DNA of 64,000 nt from Styela clava (taxonomy: Eukaryota > Chordata > Ascidiacea > Stolidobranchia > Styelidae): the NCBI RefSeq assembly GCF_964204865.1, contig NC_135261.1:7068001-7132000 (forward strand), given 5' to 3'. Under the pieces are notes generated by a model. It was not told the origin of the DNA, searched no databases, and saw nothing but the letters and a program-made list of their open reading frames with translations. A program made the position numbers and the translations under genes. Position 1 is the first letter of the stretch. Each line of letters starts with the position of its first letter. Positions 11,926 through 24,100 of this stretch are shown here, in pieces.

Positions 11926-12125
11926 TTAGCTTCTTCCGATAGTTCAATAGCTTCCCCATATTTCGCTTATTTTATTTTTTTGATATAATGCAAACAAAAT
12001 TGTGAGATTAATTTTATTATTATCACTATTATTTAATAAATGTTAACAGAATTTTCTAGAGCTGCATTTCGTTTCCTATTTCTAGTTTACCCATTGCGCA
12101 GTATAATTGAATTTTCTGGGAAATA

Positions 12126-15100
12126 ATGTGGATTCGCACAGCGAGTTGGATTCTGTTGCTATTTAGCTTTGATCGGATATACTGCATGCCCAAACCACCG
12201 GACTCTGTTAGAAAAACTCGACAAGCACCAAAAAGGATCAGATTGGAAGATGCAGCGGTAGGTTTTTTATTGTGAATATTATATCTTATTGACTGATTTG
12301 GTCTTTGGTCAGAAGTAACGTTATGAAATGAAATTTATGAAAGATATAAATATGTAAGATGTTTCGACCACTCAGAAATAGCCGTTTTTTTCTGGCTACG
12401 GTATCTTGCAGTTGGTGCAAACGTAGACACTAAAACACAAGTAGAGAGGATGGGGGGCAGTGGGTATGGACGCGCTATACTCGAATCAACCGTTGTATTT
12501 TTTATAATTTGAGGTACAATAAATTTCCGAGTTAGTTGCCACAAATATCATTAAGTGTAACTGTCGATGTTATAATAAATGATGATTTCAAAGGAATTGC
12601 AGATATTCGGTTGTGTTTTCGTATGGCAATGCAGCTTATATAGGAATTTCTTACTCTCTCTTGAGATATTTAACGCCGTCGTTCCGAATAAGAAAGACGT
12701 TATGCTTGTAGCAAAAACCGTAAACATTCTATGTTCTCAGATAATTATCTGAATGCTATTGATTTTCCGCTGTATAAAAAGGGTGACAAATAATTCTGTG
12801 ACGTAAGCATGACAATCATTCTTGATGAAACAACAAGGGGACTAAGAATATGTTCATGTGACCCAGCTTTGGGGGGTCGTGACCCACAGGTTGGAGAACA
12901 CCGCTGTATAGAGAATGGTATTTCTCGTGACACTTCGGTCTCGACTAGCTTGGTCAATATTGTAATCAGTAATACAAAGTTCAACGTGTCTGTGCTTTTT
13001 ACAATCCCAACAAATGAGTTTGCATTTGTGTAATTATATTCGATTTATATTTTATAGGGTGTTTACCCATTTTGACATCTAGCAAGGCTCTTAAAACACC
13101 CATTATTAAGTAAAGAATTTTTTAACATTGTGTCGGCTGCTGAATAGTCTTTATACATCACTTGACACTTTTCGGCAGTTCTATTTTTATTGAGTAATAA
13201 GTGGGGGAAAATTATTATCTGGGTTATGTAATGTTTGGAGCACCTGAAGTATGCGTACCAAGATGGCGGACATCAGAACGTAGTGTGTATACCAGGTTAG
13301 GGTTAGGCCCTGATTTTAGGTACAAACACGGGAGTAACTTGGCTAGTCCCCCAACTCGTAATAGAACTAAATAAGACACATTGGAATAAAATTATGGCCT
13401 AACCCTAATCTGGTACACATATTACGTTCCGGTTTCCGCCATCTCGGTACGCATACTTCAGGAGTACCTAATAAAACTACCAATTTCTCGAATATTTTTG
13501 TGTGATCTAAGTGACTGATTGTGGTATCGCGGGACAGGTCTTTTATTACGTCCAGTTTCTTTGTTAGGTGACCTGAAGTATCAAAAATCGCTCGTTATTT
13601 ACGCACGGTATGGCAATTTTAAAAGGCTTATTTGCTTTCCAAATATTTGTCAAAATAAATATTGGGTTACCGTGATAAAGATGTGTGGTATTTCCTATAA
13701 AGATGATTAAATAGTTATATGTCACTGTATACTTTCGATCCTACTAAACGACCATCACTCATCCAACATAAGATATCAAACTCTAGTCTCCATATAGAAA
13801 TAATACAATTACAACGCATTTATTAGTCAACCAGTAACATAAATGGTGGTTTTGGTCTAAATTTGTGATTTTTTTTCACACTTTTTTATAAGGTTTTCAA
13901 ATGACTAGTTGTACATGGCCAATGGACCTCCAGAAGTATGTGACCAAGATGGCTCACAACCTGAACGCCAGGTTAGGGTTCAGGCTGTGCGCCATCTTGG
14001 TGCACATACTTCTGGAGCACCTGGCCAATACCTTACAAGAAAAGAATTTGGTTACAATTTGAAAAACACAACAAATATAATCACCAAAATTTTCTTATTT
14101 TTACATTTTTTCGGCTGTATTTCGCGTTTGCAATACCGTTATACACAAATGTTCACATTCGAAGTTCTTCAAAATATGTACATTTAATCAGAGATATATT
14201 AAAATATAAAATATTCTTAAAAATTTGTTTTTTTACTTAAAACAAGCTTCAACAAACTTTTTTACTTTAATAAGTTCGTAAAAAGTCAGAGAATAAGTTA
14301 AAAGTATTTGGGGACCCAACTCATTGTTGGTTTGTATTCTAGAAATCAATACTGAATCCTTGGTTCAGAAGAATAAAAGATGGCGTAAGAGAGCGATTGT
14401 CTAATCACAATGGGGGAGATTTATTCGATCACGTGACCGATATTGTGGAAGACCTGAGCGAAAGCTTTTTGGATTCTTTATCTGGGCCTACGCAGTCACA
14501 AATTCGACAAATCCAAAATGAAATAGGTGTTCACCTCCCAGAATTTTCTTTCAAAACTTGGAAAATAAAAGCCCCGAAAGCTCTCTTGAAGATTTTCAAT
14601 CTTGGGGAGGTAAATTTTTAAAAAAAAATTCGTTTTATATTTTATCGCGGGTTAATAAAACAACAACTACAATAACAACGTATACATAAAACAAACTACA
14701 ACTGTTACTAGAGTAACTAGATTACGAGAACGTGAGACAATTATCAACGACAATCGTCATTTTTTTTGGGTTCGTCAAGTCAAACATATTTTTCAAACGA
14801 CTCTTTTGTTACATCTTGAATCAGCGTCCAAATAAGAATTTTGTTATTTGCTATGATTGGCCTACGCCGCAACCGATATATTATTACTAATAACGGGAGT
14901 TACAAAAAATAACAATCAGAAGTTTTAAAAATGTTTAACCGTTTTGTGTAATGAGCTGTGAAATAAGCGAGACAGATAGAAACTAAATAATAAATAAAGC
15001 TAAATGCAGTGGTTTGGTCGGACTATAATATAGATATAATGTTTTTGATTTAGAGCAGCTACACAAGACATGTATTACCAATAAATTGAAATGCTTTATG

Positions 15101-18100
15101 AAGAGACTTGTTATTTAAAAGAAGATAAATGAAAAATGGTAATAAATGTGCCAATTTCTGTGGATACTTTGTTATAAAATTTCTGAAAGCATTGAATTTT
15201 TTGTACATTATATTTTGTACATTACTTTAATTTATTAAGGATTTTACAGCTAATTAGGCTTGAATTTCCGTGTTCGGTAGCGAAAGGATCTTTGAAGTTC
15301 TGCTCAAAATGCAGTCAGTTATTTTCAGTATAGGTTTTATCCATGCCTCTGCTTTATAATTGATAATATTGATATTATTCCAAGCGCATTTTCTTTTGAA
15401 TTCGTATTTGAATCGAACCAAAATAGAATTCTATAAATCATCATAAAATTGATTGACCTACATATTAAAATTATTTCGTTTCTTTGCAGAAATATCTGTG
15501 GAGATATGGATATGTGTCAAAAACAACGACTTCGAAGACGCTTGGGTCGCTTGAAACATTGGATGAGAGCACAATAGGGGATCCACTCATGTGAGTAAAA
15601 TACAGAGGAAAAAACATAAAAATGAGGAAAAAAACTGTTTTTTTTTATGAGGTTTTCCACAAATTTACTCTGATTAATTAAGGATATATATATACGCAAA
15701 CGTCGATTCGCGAGGATTTATACTATTTGCCTTTGGAAGACTTCGACATGGGCTATTGTTCCATTCAATGCACCTTCAATGAGATGGTGCCGCGCTCCAG
15801 AAGTGTGTTCCAATACGGAGGTAACTAGTTTTGTTCGCCTATTTTACATCAAGTTGTGTAAAGGGACGGAAGCCTATGGGTAGGGGGTATATTCACTTGG
15901 CTAACACAGACAGTCCCCGAACTCGTAATACAACTAAAATAGGGAAAATCGGCATATAATTGTGGTTCAACCCTAACCTGGTACACATTCTACGAGAGTA
16001 CCAGGTTGTGCACATGGGGTTTTGACTAGAGATCCATAACCTCCGGTGCTTATACATTCAGCACTAAACTAAACTAAACTTATATATATCTAATATGAAA
16101 GTCAATAACTGGTCTTTTCTTGGTCAGGCGATTTCAACAAATGGCAGGGATTCGTGTCACAGGTGAATTAGATGGTGAGACGTTACGATATATGACAATG
16201 CCAAGATGTGGAGTTGACGACACTGTGGGAGCCTTTTCTATGAGATCAAAAGGTAAAATATAGGTGATGTAACATTTTAATCCCAAAATTGCATTATTGC
16301 CTATCATGATTCAATGCATAGAATTTGGGAGATTAAACAGATAACTTGAAGAAACTATAGTAAATTTCTCTAAAACAAATCGTTAATTGATTTATCTTAT
16401 CTGATTTGACTAATTAAGGAGATAGAAAAGAGGAAATTTCATATTATAAGACGTCTTAATCATATGACAAACCACGGCATCTCGACCGGTTACCAGTCCA
16501 TCTCGAGTATGGGTCGAACATTTGCATAGAAAAATGCTCCAAATAGAATTCAAGGAAGCTAATATCTATATTTTTGGACGACTTGGCATATATATACATG
16601 AACCCACCAAATGCACTTGAACGATTAAAATTTCCATTTATTATTTCATCAATATAGGTTACAATACTCGTGGACGATACGAGGGAAAGAAAGGTAAAGG
16701 CAGAGGTAAAGGCAAAGGTAGAAAAAATAGAAAAGGCAAAGGACGTGAAAACAAAGGGAAGAGTCGAACAAAACGATACGATTTACATGGCAAGATACAT
16801 TTTGAAAAATTAGGTTTTCTCTATTTGTGTTTTCCTTTTAACCAGAACTGACTCAATTCGGACGATTATCACAAATAAACATTCAAGTCAAACGGGTCGT
16901 TATTAAAGAGCGAAACGTGTTGAAAATAAATAATCTTGTTTTAACTTTGATTGTAACATACTTTTTCAACCTCATACGAAATCATAAAAGATAATTAGGA
17001 ATTATGGGATTTGAGGTTGAGGCATATGTTGACATGTTGATTTTTCAATCCTAGTTTTGAGTTGCAGTTTATCTATTCAAATCATAATATCTTTTTTTTT
17101 CAACAATTTCCATTACAATATGACATTAAACTGATTTAAAATTTTGCTTCGATTTGCAAATAATTTGGTTTCCTGGGTTGTATTTATATTGCTTGTATTT
17201 ATATCATTTGAACCGCATCCTCCGCCGGATATTCTAATAAAAGAATTTTCATGCATGCGTTGTTGTGCTGAAAATTTTTGGTTTCTTATTCTTTAGCAAT
17301 GAATTTTGGACCAATTCTGTTAGTACCATCTACTTTCCATCCGTGGTGCAAATTTTTTTCACAATTCACAAAATGAATACACAGGTGCTATATTTTGCCG
17401 AAAGACGCATGATTGGGAATTTTGATAGTAGAATAGTGAACATTGTTATCCCGCCCAAACCACAATCTATTTGAAAGAGATATCGCACGAAGGTGCTTCA
17501 AACCGATTTGACATCCTATTTTGTACAAACCAATTTCTTTATTGGTGTTCTTGCCGAGGCCATGTCTAAGCAATCACACACTTGAATGTACGGGACTGTC
17601 AATGATTGATATATTTTTGAAATATAAGCCAACTCAAAATACCGTAAATCTTACGCTCGATCAACCGTATATTGTTTCCTTTATTTCTTCCAGCAAATCG
17701 TGTCCACAGATTCTTCTTGGATCAAAAGCTTCGTGAATGTTAACGCCCCCTCTGATGTTAAGAATCACACTTCAGATACCTGGGAATATGTAGATTGAAG
17801 TCTCTCACTAGTTTTCAATAAACGTTTTAGAATAAGTTAACTTATTACACCCTGAATGTGACGATGACCACACGATAACCGCTACATCGAACGTGGCCAA
17901 ACCACTTCATCTCAAACCTGTAATGCTATCATAATTAGGACATCTCATCCACTTTTATTACATATACATTTTTCTCCAGAAGTATGTGTATATTATATAT
18001 GGAGGTAACTAATTTTGTTCTCCTACTTTACATCAAGTTGTGTAAAGAGACCTATTGACAGCGGGGTAAATTCACTTGGCTAGCACAGGCAGTCACCGAA

Positions 18101-21100
18101 CTCGTGATAGAATTAAAATAGGGAAAATCCGAATGAAAGTATGGCCTAACCCTAACCTGGTACACACACTACAGGAGTACCCATTTTTCGCTGCTACTCT
18201 GGTATGCGATTTCAGTGGTTGTGTGATTTGAGTTAGGGACTGAATTCTATGAGAATATCTTTAGAAGATCAAATTAGTGAGATCGCATACCAAAATGACA
18301 CCGATTTTTCAATATTTTCTCATCCTAAGCAGGACATGGTCCATATGAATAATACAATCTTCGACTGTGTGTCATATCAAGCCCATCATTATGTCCACTC
18401 ATTTGTTTAACTTTATTGTTACTTATAAATTCCAGGTGCGAAATGGGAAAAGAAGAAGCTGACTTACAAAATAATTAATCATACACCAGACATGACAGAA
18501 ACTCAAGTGGAATCGGCTATGCGAAGGTAAGTCATTATCACTCTCTTCGCGTTGACCCAATGAAACAAAATGCGTTAATTGAAACAAAGGGTTGTTTGAT
18601 ATGCAGACACAGAGGAATCTTGCCTTCCATACGGCATTAAAGATAGTTGGTCCTGCTTCAAAATTACTTTGCCTACACGCACTGTAATATTAAAAGAAAG
18701 AGCAACTAAATGGGCTCTGAAGCCTAATGACTTACAGTGGCGGTAGCTTGAGCAACATAAACTGAAATCTGTCATCTGGGTATTCAAAATATCTAAATCA
18801 GAATTCCAAATCAATTTCCAATGCCGTAGCAAACCTCATCGCTACTGGGAGAGTCGAGAAATGGCGGGCTTGTCTGACTTAATTGCACATGATGGGGCAA
18901 TATTCGCAAAACCACAACATTGTGGGTGGAGTATCGGGTTTCGTAGGACTCGGGAGGAAATTTCGGAAAATAGAAGTATAAGTCCTCTTTTAACCATCGT
19001 ACCTCATGATATTGCTAATAATATTAATCTTTACGAAGAACACGGAATCGCAGAATGGTTAATACAAGGTATATATCGTGTTTCCCCGAAAATAGGACAG
19101 TGTCCTATTTCAATTTTTTTCCCGAAAAATAACACTAGGGCTTGTTTTGGGGATTGTCTTTTTTTCCTTTGTCAAAAACAAAATTACAAAGTAGAGAATT
19201 ACGCAATTTTCAAATATACAAAATATGAAAACCGATAACACGTATGATATAAATAACACGTTTTTATTTAGAGAATAACTGCTAATCACAGATTATTAAT
19301 CCTTTAAACGAGTAGCTTTTTTGATATCGTCGAGGTCACACAAAAAAATTTTGCGCTATCGACTAGGTCTTATTTTGAGGGGAGGGCTTATATTAAAATC
19401 ATTTTTTAAATTCATGCTAGGTCTTATTTTTAGGCTAGGTCTTATTTTCGGGGAAACACATATAAGTATAATAGGTCCATAGGAATTTTTACACTGAATT
19501 TATTTTGAGAAACTCGCTCCCACGCTATACATTTACAGTCATGCTTCCAAATTGCGTGCGGTCGTGGCGGAATAACAAACTTAAGATAATTGTCACGTTT
19601 GAGATGTCACGGTGGGTAACTTTACGACGTTCGATTATGACAACATAATTGGTCGGATCGAAGGTAAAATGCCTGGAACGCGCTACATATGGTCCAGTCA
19701 GGTATGCGCCAGACCGGGACTTTTGCAAGCGAGTAAGTTTGTCATAGATCGCGGAAATGGTAAAGTGTTCGATTCCAACCACAAATTAGGGTCATGTGTA
19801 CCCAAGTTGTGAAAAACACGAACACTGTGAAAAATACGTAAAATTAATGTGCTTTTCTTAATAATTCAACGGCGTTGTGATCGATAATCTTTATAATTTG
19901 ATAAATAAGAATCCGCGAATAACGACGTATGGACACAATTTAAACATCCCAAAACACAAATAGTTTATTTTTTTGTACGAATAAATGAAACCCCGATAAT
20001 GCTAACTAATATTTTCAATTAATGAATTAAAATTTGAACGAACAAAAATCTAAACATTATATCTTTGTGTGCATTAGGTCAAAACTAATTTATCTCTCTT
20101 ATCTATACTTTCCGCCCGAAACCAAATTATATTTCTTTCCAAAGAGCACTGGATCTTTGGGCTGCAAAATCTTCCCTCAGATTTCAAAAAACATCCAGTG
20201 ATGATGCGGACATAACAATTTCCTTTGGTACGAGGAACCATGGAGATCACTACGCATTTGACGGCAAAGGTAAATAATCCCTAAAATATTTAGCGTGTAT
20301 TGAAATAATTTATATAGTTTCGTAATTTGTTTGGGCATTTATTTTCAGGAGGAACATTGGCTCACGCGTTTTTTCCGACAAGTGGACAAGCTCATTTTGA
20401 CGACGACGAGGATTTCAGCCACAAAGGAGAAGGTTATTTAATTTATTATCATTTTTGCTAATTCCCTTGATATATTATTTATAATATTTATTTTTCTAGT
20501 TTGTACAAATTAGTTCCTTAAAAAAATATTATCTCTTCACAATCACGTGCGTGCTGAAGAGCGACTAATTTGCATAATCAGTATTTTATTGTTTCACCAT
20601 CATGAAATTACACTATGTACGAACAAAAAAAAATTCATAAAAATGGCGTTCCGTCGTGTAGTTATTGCAGACGACTCATTATATTTCAAACTATTTGAGC
20701 GATACACTTTGTCTTATATTAATTATTAAAACAAATTGAATATGAAGGCATTGGAAAATATACAAACTGATTTAAAATCATGAAATATTCAAATTAATTT
20801 CATTTGTCTATATGTAGACTTGCTCACGCTAGATTCGGACTTTACAATTCTGCGTAGAGAATTAGGATAGCCAGATTTTCGCGGCCGTATGTTGCTTATC
20901 GTACACTATTATTCACCTCACTAAGTTTAATCGTATTTTAGAAACTTGTCGCACTTAGTCGTCTTTGAACATTGGAAATAAATTTGTTGTTCATCTCCAT
21001 ATTTGAATCTTGTAAATGTATTTCAGGCACCAATCTGTACATTGTCGCTGCGCACGAATTCGGCCACAGTCTTGGACTTGCACATTCTACAGTTCCTAAT

Positions 21101-24100
21101 TCTTTGATGGCACCATTTTATCAAGGATATGTTGAGGATTTTGAACTTCATCCAGATGACATAGCGGCTATTCAACAACTATACGGTAAGTAATAAGCAA
21201 AACTGTGTCAATGTTTAATCATTCTTCTCCCGGCTAAATTAAGGATCCCATATTCCAGGGACCATAAGGCGCACCATCAATAAATTGCTTCGTTGCGGTT
21301 TTATCTATACATATGGCGCATCCGGTACTGGTGCAGGTCTGGAGTAAAGGCAATAAATAAAGGATCTAATTTATCAGGCGCACGATCGATTTGTTGAGTA
21401 ACGAAAAAAATTAAAGTGCATATTATGATACGTATAATACGATACAACACCGATACAGGCACCTTAATATGTCTCATTTTTTCAGCTTTCGGTGGTATGT
21501 TTTACATTTACGGGGATACTAGAGATCCACTATATGATTTAACTAACGTTATCGATCTATTCCAGAATGCGTAGCATATCTCTCCAGGTCAACCAACTCG
21601 GAGATCCCAAACACGCGATGAAATTATGAATACTCGCAACGTTTCAAATACTCCGCCATTGTGAAATTTTCTGTTCTGTTGATGATGTTAATAATTTCAT
21701 ATTTATGCCAAGGTAAAAACGTTGATGAAAAGGTCGAACGAGGTAAAAAGCCTCCTCCAACTTTACCGCCAAAGAAAGTTAAGCCAACTAAGAAACCTCG
21801 AGTGAATGTTCCTGATTTATGCTCAACTAATGTGGATGCCATGTTAGAATGTAAGTATGATTTTATTGTACATATATACAGTATACCTTGGGGGTCGTTT
21901 TGGTGGATCGTTGTGAAAAAGTCGCTTAAGCCGCCTTATCGGCTTTAAACATTGATTTTTTGTTTGTATTTATCCAACTGTGGCCCATTGATCGAGCATG
22001 ATATTTAAGCATGCATTTCTTCGATGGGTAATAATTGTATGACAATTCCAAAATGCAAATGTTTTCTCAACAGACAAAGACGCAAAAAGGACTAAAACCT
22101 ACGCCTTCAAAGGAAGTTATTATTACGAATTGAACGACTACGGTGTTGTTCCTGGATTTCCGAAGAAAATTGGAAAAAACTGGGAAAGATTACCTGGAAA
22201 TTTAAATGCAGCAGCTCATTCCAAAATCACTGGATTCACGTATTTTTTCAAAGGTTAGTGGAGTGAAATGAGATTCAAAACAAATGGGCATACGATAGAA
22301 AAATTGCATAAAAAATTTTACTCTAAAAATGTTAATTTTGAAGATTTTGAATTTTAGTCAAAACTAGACTGTGGGATTAACTATGTGGGAATAATTCGAA
22401 TGTGAAGTAATTGGTTGGTACTCCCGAAGTATCTGAACCAAGATGGCGGACACTAGAACGTAGTATGTGTACCAGGTTAGAGTTAGGCCATAATTTTATT
22501 CCAATTTTCCTTTTTTTAGTTCTATTACGAGATCGGGGACTGTCGAGTGATTCCTATAGTATTTGTTACTGAAATTATGGCCTAACCTGGTACACATACT
22601 ACGTCCCGGTGTCCGCCATCTTGGTTCACATACTTATGGAGAGTACCAATTGGTTTCGTATATGGATTACAAAAACCAAAATCATTTAGTTCCCCTCAAT
22701 CAGGTCAAATATTTGTGTCTTTATCCCTTTTGTGTGCAAACGCTTGTGTCACTTTCTCTTCTAAAATATAGAAATTATATATTCATAAATAAATATGCAG
22801 TTTCATTTTACAGGTGATAAAATCTACTGTTACAAAGGAAAAACGCTCAGAGCCGGTTTTCCCAAAAAGACACAAGCCTTGGGACTCCCTTCACATCCCA
22901 CTGCTGTTCTTTCATGGGGATATGATGGAATGTTTTACATTTTCAAAAGTAAGTTGTCGATTCTTAGAGTATTGATAAATTCAATTTTAATTTCAGCACA
23001 ATGCCATCTTTTTTATTATTTTGGATGTTATCAAAAAAGTATCAAAATTTATTTACTGTTATACATCTAGAAAAGAATTTTTACGTCTTCAACGAATTTT
23101 CGACAAGAGTACCAAGACCACGTCATATATCAGGAACGTGGAGAGGAGTGCCAGAAGGGATTGATGCTGCAATAACATGGACAAGAAACAGTTAAATTAT
23201 ATTCTAATTTTATATTTGAATGGAATAATTGGTTTGAATATACCAATGTTGTTAACAACACTGAATATTGGACACAGATCGTTATCGTTATTAGATCGTT
23301 ATTAGAACTTGTATTTATATACAATACATATGATACAACAAAATAATTTTTCCATTTTCATGATTCTGCGAATATTAATTTTCGGCACTGACTGAATTTA
23401 AAAGCTAAAAACGATAAAGACTTGTAACAATTGAACCATAAAACCTTGTTTTAATTTTATTTATTTTCGAAACGCATAATGGATAAGGATTGAAAATTGA
23501 TTTGTATTAAGTGTGTCGCGACTTTTTTTTCCGAAGTTTTGTTCGGAACGCATCACGTGCATTCAACCAATTGAATGGAGTAGTCTCTATATGTCGTATT
23601 CGGAGATGTGGTTACCGCACTTTACTGATACCACAATACTCCAATCCAGAATTGAGTAATAAAAGATGATGTTTATCACATTTTCAACACGTAAATATGA
23701 CTTTTTAACTTGCACGCAAAAATTCATCGCATTAATTAAAAGTTGAAAGTTATTCGAGAATTTTTTAGGTTTTTCACATTGGCTTTCAAAATTGAAAATC
23801 GGATATTTTACAAAAGACCGACAGTACAAAATTCGATTAAAAAGTCGACCTATATCGAAATATTAAAAAAGATTTATATTGATGGACATGATTCACATGT
23901 GTCTCAACTTAGGCATTCAGGTTATACCGTATCTTTTTGTCTTATTTGCTAGGAAAGACGTATTTCTTCAAGGGCAATAAGTATTGGCGATTCAACAATT
24001 ATGACAGAAAAGTCGATGAAGGATATCCACAAAATCTGAATGAAAAATGGTTTGGGTGTGATGCGAAAGGAACTGTCGATAAACTTTCTACTAGTAAGTT

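Noticed and set aside
18575-18832. 85-codon minus-strand frame in MMP intron 6
   Set aside because: No similarity, no consistent splice sites, lies within intronic repeat-like DNA.
21661-21948. Open frame starting with a signal-peptide-like run before the MMP hinge
   Set aside because: It begins with GTG inside intron 9 and runs through the exon 10 donor; the hinge exon starts at 21713 in the phase left by exon 9.
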